NCBI RefSeq assembly: GCF_011074885.1
Contig: NC_054685.1
Coordinates: forward strand, 248,001-312,000
DNA: 64,000 bases
Origin: Brettanomyces bruxellensis
Taxonomy: Eukaryota; Ascomycota; Pichiomycetes; Pichiales; Pichiaceae
Reading direction: 5' to 3'
The stretch's first letter is position 1. Every line of letters begins with the position of its first letter. The notes under the pieces were generated by a model. The model did not search any database, was not told the DNA's origin, and was given only the letters and a program-made list of their open reading frames with translations. Made by a program: the position numbers and the translations under genes. Below are positions 19,104 through 28,911 of this stretch, one piece after another.

Positions 19104-20445
19104 AACTCTATAGCACTATTTTCATGTAACCAGTATTTTTGCTTCAGGTACATTCACTATTCAGATATATTTGTAGTGAATTCTGTATTTATTTGTGTCG
19201 AGTTAAATTTCAAAATCTAGACGCGTGAATTCACTAAATACGATATCCGGGAAGAGAGAAAAAAAATACTGAAATCAATTTTTGATAATATGTTAGCGAT
19301 TAAGGAAAGGAGTAAGGGTATCATTATTATGTTGATAAAAAACGATAAAAAACGATATTCCAATGATCTATCGAAGCATTAACTGCCTGAAATCTGGATT
19401 ATGTTTCAAGATTACTGCATTTACATAATTCATGACACCAAGTGAAACATTTTGGTCACGTTCCTCTTTTATTTTTTTAGTCAACTTTCTGGTTCATAAC
19501 AAGTACTTTTTTCAGGGATTTTAATTGCTGAATATCTTGTAATCAGCTTGCATATTATTAATTACAACCCTGAAGGTAATTTTTGTTTTCTTAAATAACG
19601 CTAATACTGATGCTGGAACATGACATGTTTCCTTTTAAAATTTGAATGTCAGCTTTTCAAGTTCCTCAAAAACACCATAATTTAGAAAATATTTGCCAAT
19701 AGTTGGAGCAATGAAGTTGGAGCTTTCATAATTATGAAATCGAGATAGGCTATTGAACTGTATTGAAAAAGCATCAAGTAATCAAGTCGTTCTCATAAGA
19801 CGTCATACTTTTAAGACATACCCATCTCCAAACTATCTCACTCTTGTTAAGATGTATTGTTATTCATTAATATTATGATTTCTTTAGACGAATCAGTGTG
19901 TTGATACAGCCCTAATTAAAGGGGCACTTTCAGAATGCTTCTGTCAACTATTTCCTTCCCAGGGTGATTTGATAAATCACTATTTCGCACTCTAAAAAAA
20001 AATTAAAACTTAAAAAAAAAAGGAAACCCTTTTCGCGATGTACCATAGTTAGTAATCCTTGAAAACCAGCCTTCTTTGGGTGTACCATCAATCAATCAAG
20101 TTTTCCGAATCATGCATCAAGTTATGAGCAATTTCAAGTTCATCTATTCAAAATGCATGAAATGTTTTTGAATAATTTCTCAACTTCATTATGAGATGTC
20201 GCTTATTTTTTTGATGATAAATTGCAAAGCCCATGTTCAAACATTGTTCTCTCAGAATTGTGGTTTTATAAGTGGCACCTTGGAATGCTCTTAAAGAATG
20301 CATATTTTACTGAACATCATTTCGTTGTATAGTCTTTTCTTTTCCTTTCCTTTTTACTTCCTCTCAATTTTGCAACTTATAGAAGGAACTTTGAATCGTA
20401 TGTTAAATTGTTCGATAGTGGGTACATTCTGTCTGTTGAAAGAGA
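19104..20445. other. Divergent 1.3-kb intergenic region
   Basis: This is upstream DNA for the two orphan genes on either side. A tandem duplication of GATAAAAAAC lies at 19334-19353, and a nearby A-rich stretch at 19993-20022. No tRNA or repeat family is recognised. Confidence 0.5.
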
Positions 20446-21564
20446 ATGACTGCTGTATATCGCACACAGGCAATCGGGACATTGCAAGAACCCGATCATA
20501 TTATTCAATATCATGGACCATCTTTATCGAAAAAGGAATCAATACGGGGCTTCAGAAGACCTAAAATTAGTCCCATGAAACGACCCAGTATGCAAGTTCA
20601 AAGAGAAGGAAGTTTAAGCAGGCATGGAAGCAAAAGAAAGCTATATCATGAATACCGAGTGCCAACAAAAACAGCTTTTCATAAACCGGGATATTACCAG
20701 TTTCCACACTCTGAGTATGGCACTAGGCACACAAAAAGAGCGAAGTCAGTCCAGTTAAAGCCGAAGTATAAAAACAGTCTAGACATTGATTCGATATTCA
20801 AGCTGTCAGGTGAGCGTTTAAACAGAAGTACAATTCCGTACTACTTAATACAGTACTCGCTTCGTAACTGGTATGATGGCTGTAGAAAAAATCCAGTGAT
20901 TAGGTATGAAATTGAAAATACCAAATTAAAGGGAGATGAAATTGTTTTGGAGGATTCTGGATTTAATATGGAACAATATCTTACACTGCCAATATCAGAG
21001 ATAATGCACTCAGTCGAAGAGAATAAAGTGAAACCCGTTAAAAAGAATGCATACATGAAAACTAAGTTTGTGCCGTTACAATATAAAGCAAATAGGAATA
21101 CGAGTCCACTTTCAATGGAATCATGGACAAACGATCAAATGAAAAAATACGGCCTTAGCACAAGATCATTGCGATCATTGGATCAGGCAGATTATAGCAT
21201 CAAGAAGAAATCAATTGGAGGTATTAGTGAAATTGCGGGACTTAGTATAGAATCCAGTTCAGAACTGTACGACGAATACTTTGCCGATATATCTGGGGGG
21301 CATTTCAACACTTGGAGCGAAGCTTGTTCTTATCTCGAAAAAGAATCTCCTGAGTTTTATTCAAATGATTACTTTCTTCTCAGGTTGATGCTTGATATCT
21401 ATATCAGGCGGATAGTAGCTGCAAGGATATCTGCATCAATTGGAACTGAGCGGGCAAGAAGGTTGCCGGATCTCTCAATGGATGAAATATGGCATTTATT
21501 AGCAGACAATGTGAAAGCAGTTTATGGCTTAAAGCAGCTTCATGTGTTTCAGCAACAAAAATAG
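20446..21564 (+). CDS. Basic protein of unknown function
   Basis: The 372-residue protein has a basic, Pro/Tyr/His-rich N-terminal 110 residues (KRKLYHEYRVPTK; TRHTKRAKSVQLKPKYK). A central segment (LDIDSIFKLSGERLNRSTIPYY) follows, and a helical acidic C-terminal part (about 275-372) includes FYSNDYFLLRLMLDIYIRRIVAARI. The basic patches suggest a nuclear or RNA-binding protein, but no family is recognised. An upstream 88-codon frame at 20298-20564 overlaps its start in another frame and is probably leader sequence. The gene converges on the TMA108-like gene with about 215 bp between stops. Confidence 0.75.
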   Translation: MTAVYRTQAIGTLQEPDHIIQYHGPSLSKKESIRGFRRPKISPMKRPSMQVQREGSLSRHGSKRKLYHEYRVPTKTAFHKPGYYQFPHSEYGTRHTKRAKSVQLKPKYKNSLDIDSIFKLSGERLNRSTIPYYLIQYSLRNWYDGCRKNPVIRYEIENTKLKGDEIVLEDSGFNMEQYLTLPISEIMHSVEENKVKPVKKNAYMKTKFVPLQYKANRNTSPLSMESWTNDQMKKYGLSTRSLRSLDQADYSIKKKSIGGISEIAGLSIESSSELYDEYFADISGGHFNTWSEACSYLEKESPEFYSNDYFLLRLMLDIYIRRIVAARISASIGTERARRLPDLSMDEIWHLLADNVKAVYGLKQLHVFQQQK

Positions 21565-21780
21565 AGTTCACATCCACTCCTTTGCATCTTTTTTTTTCTT
21601 CCTCTTCTTGCGACATCAATAGCATACATCTTACTTTTTGCATAATCGAATTCTAGTTAATAAGTTTTCAAAATATGATTTTCCATTCACGGTATATTAT
21701 TAATTTTTATACTTATTAGTAGTGTGAAATGGTGAAATTATAATAGCTTGTGCTTCTGTGTACATATTCAAACAATCTAT

Positions 21781-24582
21781 TCAAACAAGATATTCCCTAA
21801 GTTCATCATTGCTACCATTCAAAAGTTTTATATTTTCAAACTTTTCGGTCGCAGAGTTAAAACAGTTATTTACAAGTTCGACATTCTGCTTTTTAACAAA
21901 GGTAGTCACTTCCCCCGACAAACGATCATCATGCAGACAGCTCTCAAAGATCATTTCAGTGACAGCGTTGAAAAACTTTGTGAACTTGCCATCTTTCTCT
22001 CTAGCGGCCCTGCTGTATATTGTTCTAAAATGCAAATTGAACCACGACCATAGTTCATCGTAAAAGTCAGGCTGCAACCTGAAGCCAATAACAGCAAATT
22101 CAATCATTGCAATATCAAAATTTGTACTCACAAAATTCAAGGTCTTGTTCCGAAGGTATTTTGCAGTCACAAAGCCAAGAGAATTCACCGCCGCTATTTG
22201 AACATCATATGAACTTGCAGGCTGGATTATATTTTGAACAACCAAGCCCGGTGACTTAATAAGCTTAAATATTTCCTTAAACTCTTTGTTTGATGCGCTT
22301 GTTTGTACCAATGCAAATATAGGCAGTAATAATTCCTTTGGAATAGAGTTCTTCGGTCCATGCATCAATTTTTTATACAACTTTTTGGCAATCTTGGCTG
22401 CCGTACCATTTTGATAGTTCAATGACATTAATAGACGTCTGAGCTCCGCCTCTGTTTCATCTATTGAGGATAGGTCATCCCATTGCAACTGTGATAGCCA
22501 CCTGCTTTCAATCTGATCAATAAACTTCAAAAGTCTCTGGTATAAGTTTTTGTCCTTAAAGTAAGAATAGCTTGAGACGGCTTGAGACAAATTCGTCAAC
22601 TCTGTAACAGCAATAATCAGTGCTTTTTTACTAAAGTGTTTTATCTTCCTAATGCCTTTAACTGTTTCAAGAAGTCCAAGAGCAACATCCGAATTGTTCG
22701 TGTTTGTGCTGAGCAAAACTGCAATATCTTCAAAAAGTTGTATTAGTTCCACCTCGGTCAATTTTTCTAAATTCTCTGCTAACATTCTGTAGAATTCTAA
22801 TGAATATTTCACGGTAACAAAGGCGACATCGTTGTAATTCACGAAAAAAACATTCTGTGTGTCTAGGACTAATTTCCTATCGGTTAGCATTTGCCTACCA
22901 AGATTGCCGTCCTTCGTCTTGAGAAATAATGGTATTTGATATGGAATGTCTTCAATATCAGTCGCGTCTGATGCGTTATTTAAAAGTCTATGCTGTTCCA
23001 CAACGACTCGTTCGGATTCATCATAGCTAACAGAAATAACCGGATATCCCGCTGTGTGGATCCAAGAGGACATAATAGTAGATATATCATACTTGAATTT
23101 ATTGAGTTTATGATCCTTTAAAAAGTTCCAAAGGTCAATAGGCTTGAATGTACCGTATGCATTCTCTTTAATAAACTCACCCACCATTCTAAAAAGGGTG
23201 CCAAAACTATAATTTTTTATATCTGTATCCTCAAGCAGAAATCCAAGCATCCTAAGAAGCCAAATGCCTTTATCGTATGCTTCACGTGCAAACGTGTTAT
23301 TAATATTCGAAGTATCAACATGGGACACAAAAATCGGTTTAATATTCTTGCGTCTTTGTGCATCTTGAACTTTGACTAATTCTGAATTGATCATATCAAT
23401 CCAAGTATTATTGTCATCCATGTCCTGAATAAGGCATGTGGCCATAAATGTAGCAAACGATTCATTTAACCACGTATGAATATAGCTATCATAAGTGACA
23501 TAGTCTCCCATATACATATGGATCATCTCGTGAACAAGTACGAGTCTAATGTTCTTTTTAATCAATTCAAGTTCTTTCGGATCATCTGAATTCCATCCTG
23601 GTAAAAGAATTTGTTGGCTGATCACCTGAATTAAGGACCAGTCTTCAACTGCACCATCAAAGAGAAATGGAAGAGCAACCACATCAAGTTTTGGAATTGG
23701 GTATTTAACGCCAAACCTATTTTCAACAACAGGAAGATACTTCTGTACAATGTCAAGGGCATATTGAGCTCTTGAGCTTTCACCAACTTGTGTGAATATT
23801 CTTAATGGAAAATGTTCATTGTCTATCATTTTGGTTTCAGTTTCTAATATATCTAGATCACCAAGAGCAAAGCTAAAAACTGCAACAGACATTTTTGGAG
23901 ATTCTTCAAATATTATAGTTTTTCGGTCGCCATTTTTTTCTGAAAGCTGAGGTTCTACTGTCAAGACGGGCATATTTGATACGCATTTGTAGTTATCATC
24001 AATTGTAAGAGAAAGCTGTATGTTGGCTTTCCAGTTAGATTCGTCAATGCATGGGAAAATTTCCCTTCCAAAATGCGGCTGACAGTGTGAACCCAAAATA
24101 TGAAGATCGGAACGTCCTGTTTTAGGATTTGTGTAATGTGTTTGAAAAATACCTGTTGTTGGCTGATCAAACGTGAGAACCTCATGTACAACACCTAAGA
24201 AATTGATCTTCATTTTCGGAATATCTGTTGCACAGAGAACATCATCAAACTTAATTTCATCTGAAGAATATTCAGTTGTCTGAGCTTTTGTGTCCAATTT
24301 TGACTTTAATTTAAATGCAGTACCGTCAAGAAAAAGTACACTTTTCAATGAAATAAGCTTTAAAGTATGAAGCACGATTGTAAATGTAGTTGTTAAACCT
24401 TCCGAGTCAGTGCTATCTGGAAGATTCTTGTTTAAAATAAGATCAATGGTAATCTCACCTGTATAATTTTTCTTTAAAGGAGAAACATCCAAATTAATAG
24501 AGTACTTCGATGGTAACAAACGATTCTTGAAACTTAAAAGAGTTTCTTGCTTAGTGGCATTTCTGATGCTGGAAAAGGTCAT
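21781..24582 (-). CDS. TMA108: M1-family aminopeptidase homologue, Tma108-like
   Basis: The 933-residue protein has the M1 gluzincin layout: N-terminal beta domain, zinc motif H351-E-M-I-H355 with the third ligand E374 eighteen residues later (LNES), and a long C-terminal helical domain. The exopeptidase motif, normally GAMEN, reads G310-A-V-E-D314 followed by WSLIQV. S. cerevisiae Tma108 (946 residues) is an M1 homologue that binds nascent chains on ribosomes and is known for an altered peptide-binding site. The length and the changed motif favour Tma108 over AAP1 or APE2. Zinc ligands are intact, so catalysis is not excluded. The name is inferred from motif and length, without an alignment. 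Confidence 0.8.
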   Translation of the reverse strand: MTFSSIRNATKQETLLSFKNRLLPSKYSINLDVSPLKKNYTGEITIDLILNKNLPDSTDSEGLTTTFTIVLHTLKLISLKSVLFLDGTAFKLKSKLDTKAQTTEYSSDEIKFDDVLCATDIPKMKINFLGVVHEVLTFDQPTTGIFQTHYTNPKTGRSDLHILGSHCQPHFGREIFPCIDESNWKANIQLSLTIDDNYKCVSNMPVLTVEPQLSEKNGDRKTIIFEESPKMSVAVFSFALGDLDILETETKMIDNEHFPLRIFTQVGESSRAQYALDIVQKYLPVVENRFGVKYPIPKLDVVALPFLFDGAVEDWSLIQVISQQILLPGWNSDDPKELELIKKNIRLVLVHEMIHMYMGDYVTYDSYIHTWLNESFATFMATCLIQDMDDNNTWIDMINSELVKVQDAQRRKNIKPIFVSHVDTSNINNTFAREAYDKGIWLLRMLGFLLEDTDIKNYSFGTLFRMVGEFIKENAYGTFKPIDLWNFLKDHKLNKFKYDISTIMSSWIHTAGYPVISVSYDESERVVVEQHRLLNNASDATDIEDIPYQIPLFLKTKDGNLGRQMLTDRKLVLDTQNVFFVNYNDVAFVTVKYSLEFYRMLAENLEKLTEVELIQLFEDIAVLLSTNTNNSDVALGLLETVKGIRKIKHFSKKALIIAVTELTNLSQAVSSYSYFKDKNLYQRLLKFIDQIESRWLSQLQWDDLSSIDETEAELRRLLMSLNYQNGTAAKIAKKLYKKLMHGPKNSIPKELLLPIFALVQTSASNKEFKEIFKLIKSPGLVVQNIIQPASSYDVQIAAVNSLGFVTAKYLRNKTLNFVSTNFDIAMIEFAVIGFRLQPDFYDELWSWFNLHFRTIYSRAAREKDGKFTKFFNAVTEMIFESCLHDDRLSGEVTTFVKKQNVELVNNCFNSATEKFENIKLLNGSNDELREYLV

Positions 24583-25339
24583 CTTAATTTATTATTTTTA
24601 TTTCGCCTCTACTGACAAACAGTTCCTAGACGAAAAAAGTACATAAAATTAAATCGCTTAAAGTTCAAGTACAAAAGGCATGTAATCGAAGGATATTTGA
24701 TACGTACCAGGCATGAATTGAGTAAATTTTTCACCGATGCTTCTCACCCTCGAGAGAACTTAAAAGCAAAATAAACGACTCTTATGGACGCGTCGATTAT
24801 TGTTAATTTTTTTTTTTTTAAACGGCAATTTTCTCTCCCCTCAATAATAAGCCCAGATCGGATCGCGTAAAATTTTTGAATAAGCTTTAGCTTCGAAAAA
24901 GTTCCATGAATTTCTAAACGCAAGATTCAGGCGTCTGTGATCAAAAATTTCTTTGTTCGATATCATTCCAAGCCTTTCCTAGCAAATAATGCTGATTTCA
25001 GCACAACTAGCTGAAATAAAACGGTCGAATTAAAATAATGTATAATCTATTATTTTATCAAGTGGAGTGCTGGGGAACCTCACTTTTTATCCTTGAGAAA
25101 GTTTAACTATTTAAACCAAATTAGTTTAAATCTTCGTTCATAAAAGTCTGCACGACATTTTGCCCCTTTAAGAAGCCTAGTTCGGCTGTTCATACGTTTT
25201 CTTTTCCAGTCTCGGATACATTAGTTCAGCAGTATAGGGTATAGTGCAATACTAGCAACTAAGATAGAGTGACATTATATCGTAAGCATACATCTATTGT
25301 TTGAAATTGTTCGGAATTTTCTGCCAGGTTGTGTGAATT
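24583..25339. other. Divergent promoter region between the TMA108-like gene and APJ1
   Basis: This holds 757 bp of AT-rich DNA. The perfect 8-bp inverted repeat ATTTCAGC (24995-25002) and GCTGAAAT (25010-25017) surrounds a 7-nt loop. T-rich tracts lie near 24808-24820. No RNA gene is recognised. Confidence 0.5.
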
Positions 25340-26791
25340 ATGGTCAAAGAGACAAAATTCTACGACTTGCTGCAGATTCCACCAAATGCAGATCCACATC
25401 AAATCAAGAAAGCATACAGAGCGTGCGCTCTCAAGTATCATCCAGATAAGGTGAGAAACGTGAATGATGAGACGACTAGACGTAAAAGAACAGAGTTGTT
25501 TCAAGAGATGACGAGAGCATATGAAGTTCTTTCTGACGATCAAAAAAGAGCGATATACGACCGTTACGGCGAGGAGGCTGTTAATCAAGGAGTTGTGGCT
25601 CAGGAGAATGGCAATTCTCAAGGTATGGCATCACCGGCAGAAAGTTTATTCTCTAATTTCTTTGGGGGAAGCTCTGAAATGCATGGGGGAGGAAGAAGCT
25701 TTTTTGACGATGCCTTTAATGCCTTTCAGTCATTTGATCGCGATTTTGATAGTCCGTTTGGTTCTGCAAAGTTCGGTAACTTTGGCCAAAACTTCTTTTC
25801 CCATAATCACAATTCTCCTGAAAAAGGTAGAGATATCTACCATACTATTTATTGCACCTTGATGGACTTTTATAACGGGAAGAAGATTAAGCTCAGTTTA
25901 CTGAGAAAGGTGCAATGTAGTAAATGCCATGGTACCGGGGGACTTCGTCGTGTAACATGTTCTCGATGCAATGGAGCGGGTATCCAAGTTGTCGAACGTA
26001 GAATGGGCGGGGTTTACCAACGATCCTCGAGCACTTGTCAACAGTGTGGGGGTTCAGGAGAATATATTCCTGAGGATAGTATTTGTCCCGAGTGTGAAGG
26101 CCGGAGGCTAGTTGACAAAAAAGTAATTTTAGAGGTTACCGTTCCGCGTGGTTGTGGGTCTGGTTATCAGATTGTGTTTGCCAAGGGAGCCGACGAAGGA
26201 ATAAATATCATCCCTGGTGATGTTATTGTCACTCTTAAGGAGAGAAAGAAGGCTCATAAGAAGAATTATAGGATGGCAGGTGTTAAGGATGATGATGAGA
26301 TGGACTTAAATGAGAAATTCGCCCGCAGCAACGATGACCTTTTGACTACGGTAAAGGTTCCGTTAAGAACGGCTATTTGTGGAGGTGATGTCTCCTTAAA
26401 GCATTTAGATGGTAGTGTTCTACACATCTACGTTGATCGTGGGGACCTGCAACATTTTAGCAATATTAGAGTTGTGAAAAATAGAGGAATGCCGATATCT
26501 ACTAATGAGCCCGGTACCTCCAGCGAAGTTATTGGATACGGTGATTTATATGTGAAGTTTGAGGTGGAGCTCCCAAAACCAGAAGATCTTACAAAAGAGC
26601 AGTACACTGCTCTTTCTATGATATTAGCACCAAAAGGGCAGCAACATGATGATGTTGAAATGCTCCCCAACAGGGAGACTGAAGGCATCAGCGAAAAGGG
26701 AAACAAGTGTAATGGTAATGATATGATATACTCCTCGCCTGTTGATTCAAAACGAATAAAAGCTTTGGATATAGACTTCCCGGAAGTTTAA
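25340..26791 (+). CDS. APJ1: Class A DnaJ (Hsp40) co-chaperone
   Basis: The 483-residue protein has a J domain (about 1-75) with the HPD triad (KYHPDK) and a Gly/Phe-rich region (about 100-160). Four zinc-finger repeats follow (CSKCHGTG, CSRCNGAG, CQQCGGSG, CPECEGRR), with two C-terminal substrate domains. It would stimulate Hsp70 ATPase and deliver misfolded proteins. No CaaX box ends the protein, which argues against YDJ1. The zinc-finger spacing, the RRMGG segment and a late SSPV segment resemble S. cerevisiae Apj1, a nuclear Hsp40 linked to disaggregation and SUMO-dependent degradation. Its neighbours TPM1, EOS1 and SWS2 are also the neighbours of APJ1 in S. cerevisiae, which strengthens the name. 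Confidence 0.88.
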   Translation: MVKETKFYDLLQIPPNADPHQIKKAYRACALKYHPDKVRNVNDETTRRKRTELFQEMTRAYEVLSDDQKRAIYDRYGEEAVNQGVVAQENGNSQGMASPAESLFSNFFGGSSEMHGGGRSFFDDAFNAFQSFDRDFDSPFGSAKFGNFGQNFFSHNHNSPEKGRDIYHTIYCTLMDFYNGKKIKLSLLRKVQCSKCHGTGGLRRVTCSRCNGAGIQVVERRMGGVYQRSSSTCQQCGGSGEYIPEDSICPECEGRRLVDKKVILEVTVPRGCGSGYQIVFAKGADEGINIIPGDVIVTLKERKKAHKKNYRMAGVKDDDEMDLNEKFARSNDDLLTTVKVPLRTAICGGDVSLKHLDGSVLHIYVDRGDLQHFSNIRVVKNRGMPISTNEPGTSSEVIGYGDLYVKFEVELPKPEDLTKEQYTALSMILAPKGQQHDDVEMLPNRETEGISEKGNKCNGNDMIYSSPVDSKRIKALDIDFPEV

Positions 26792-27589
26792 TGAATAATC
26801 GCTTTTGCTGCAACCTATTTTTTCTTCTGTGTGTACTTATATAAATTTTATGTTGATGGATGAATGTACCGACTCGCCGGTTCCATACTCATTGATAAGT
26901 TTAGCTTTTTTTGTTTATTTTCGAGTCTAGTTTTTTAGCTTATCTTATCCCAATTGGCTGTATTTTAAAGATTTCCGAGGAGTACAGGAGGGTGAAGTAC
27001 TGTATATGTATATTATATATATTTTCTATTTTCGAATATTTATTCTCCAATTTTAAATGGAAACTACGAAGGTGATGAGAATTTTGGAAATTGCAGAGAG
27101 TAGAGTATCCTAAAAAATACCATCATAGCGCGTACTTGGCCTGGAAAGCACAATGCATATGCACGAAAAGTAAGCGCAGATGATCGGAATTTTATTCTCT
27201 TGATATTGACCAGTGAAATTTGAAGTATGATATTAATCGACTAATGGGCAAAAATAGTTCAAAATTTTTTTTTATCCGAACGTGTTTTCTTTGTATACGG
27301 ATTTTCTGGCAAGCTCTAAACATTTTCTCTTTTTGCCCAACAGTCGAAACCCCCGTTCCCGTTTCATAGTTTTTTTTTCGACCTCTTTCTCTCATCTCAC
27401 ATACTTAATACATAGTTTTTTTATTTTATTTACTTTTCCCTCACTGTTTGACCTCAAATTTAATATTAACTTAAAAAAAGCCCCCTGTCCTTTGTTCGTG
27501 CTCTTGTATCCTTAACAAACTTGAGTACCTTTTTTGCGCACAATCAAAAACTAGGAAACCAATTGAACAACCAAAAGTATATTAACAAA
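26792..27589. other. TPM1 upstream region
   Basis: About 800 bp separate APJ1 and tropomyosin. An alternating AT tract lies near 27005-27020, and the last 250 bp are pyrimidine-rich, as in highly expressed yeast leaders. NIS1, which separates the APJ1 and TPM1 counterparts in S. cerevisiae, is not seen here. Confidence 0.5.
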
Positions 27590-28187
27590 ATGGAAAAGTT
27601 AAGAGAAGTAAGTATATGCTCTTAATATACAAGGATGAATGGTGGCGCATTCTTTTTTTGATCCGCATAGATCAGTGACATGTTTTTGATTCATATACTA
27701 ATGAATTGCCATTTTAAAGAAAATGAACAAGCTTAAGCTTGATGCCGAAACATGGCAGGAGAAATCGGATGAGCAGACTGAGAAAGTGAAAACTCTTGAG
27801 CAGAAGCTTCTTGAAAAGGATAATGAAATCAAGGCATTGACAACCAAGAATCAGACATTAGAGGAGGAGAATGAAAAAGTTAGTGGTGAGCTAGAAGACC
27901 TTAAAAAGGTTGCTGGTGAATCCACACAGCTTAAGTCGACAAATGAGAACTATACAAAGAAGAATTCGATGTTGGAGGAAGAATTGGAGGCTTCTGATAA
28001 AAATTTGAAGGAAACTACTGCAAAGTTGAGAGAAACTGATGTCAAGGCTGAGCAGTTGGAGAAGAAAGTTGCTTCTCTTGAGGCTGAGAAGGCAGAATTA
28101 GAGACTAAATATGATGAACTTGAGGAGAAGTTTAAGAAGGCATCCGACGAGTTGGAGGAGATCAACAAACAGTTGGAGGATATATAA
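27590..28187 (+). CDS. TPM1: Tropomyosin, two exons
   Basis: Exon 1 is 27590-27607 (ATG plus five codons, MEKLRE). The intron is 27608-27719 with donor GTAAGT, branch-like TACTAAT at 27696-27702 and acceptor AAG. Exon 2 is 27720-28187. Splicing keeps frame and gives MEKLREKMNKLKL, the expected start of yeast tropomyosin. The product has 161 residues, the size of S. cerevisiae Tpm2 and fission yeast Cdc8. It is one continuous heptad-repeat coiled coil with a conserved N-terminal segment (LKLDAETWQEK) and the KLRETDVKAEQLE region. It would polymerise along formin-made actin cables and drive polarised transport. An ORF scan from the first downstream ATG loses the N terminus needed for end-to-end overlap. 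Confidence 0.95.
27608..27719 (+). other. TPM1: TPM1 spliceosomal intron (112 bp)
   Basis: The donor is GTAAGT, a branch-like TACTAAT starts at 27696, and the acceptor AAG ends at 27719. The distance from branch to acceptor, about 17 nt, is short but normal for yeasts. Confidence 0.9.
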
Positions 28188-28911
28188 ACAGATGGCGCTC
28201 CAAGTTTTCATCTCGTTGCAACCATCATATTATCCGTGTGTCTGATATTAGCTGTGATGATAAATACCATGGATACTCAACATTTTGTACTTGGAGAGCG
28301 TGTACTTCTCGCTCTTTCCACACATGTATTGGGGAATTGAGCTTTTGTCCCAGTGCGTAGTCGTTTTATACAGTGGTTTTTATATGGCTACTTAGTGTCA
28401 TGCTTTGTGCTCTTTTCCACTGAGAGAGCATCCTCGTCTTTTGAATGGTATTTCTTTTTTGATTAACTTTTTTTTTCTTCTATATCTTTAGTTTATTAAA
28501 ATTAATGATCATTACCTGCCCCATATAGTTAACATCATTGTTTATTTATACTCTTTGAACTACTTTTGCTTTTGATGATTGGCTAGCTTAGTGGTAGAAC
28601 AAATGTTTCTTAATATATTATGAAATCAAACACTAGTGCAGTTCAGAAGCTCAAAATTTTCAGGACATTTGAATTTTCCGAAAATCCTGCAATGGATAAA
28701 TAAATCTTACCTAGAGCAGGGAAAGGATGTGCGGGAAAAAAAAAAAAACAGCGGGGAAGACAGGAAATGTTAATCAAGGTACTTCAAGTATGTTGTAGCT
28801 TGGGAAATGCTGCAATAATAAGTTTAGTTTGTCAAAATTCAAGGCTGTATATTTGGAGTTGAGTTAACGTGCATTTGAGGTCCTATAAATAATAAAGATC
28901 AAGTCATCTTA
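28188..28911. other. Intergenic between TPM1 and EOS1
   Basis: Terminator and promoter DNA with a T-rich stretch near 28467-28479 and an A-rich run at 28736-28748. No gene is recognised. Confidence 0.5.

Noticed and set aside
24880..24920. Possible heat-shock element upstream of the Hsp40 gene
   Set aside because: TTC and GAA units are present, but the spacing is not the required two bases.
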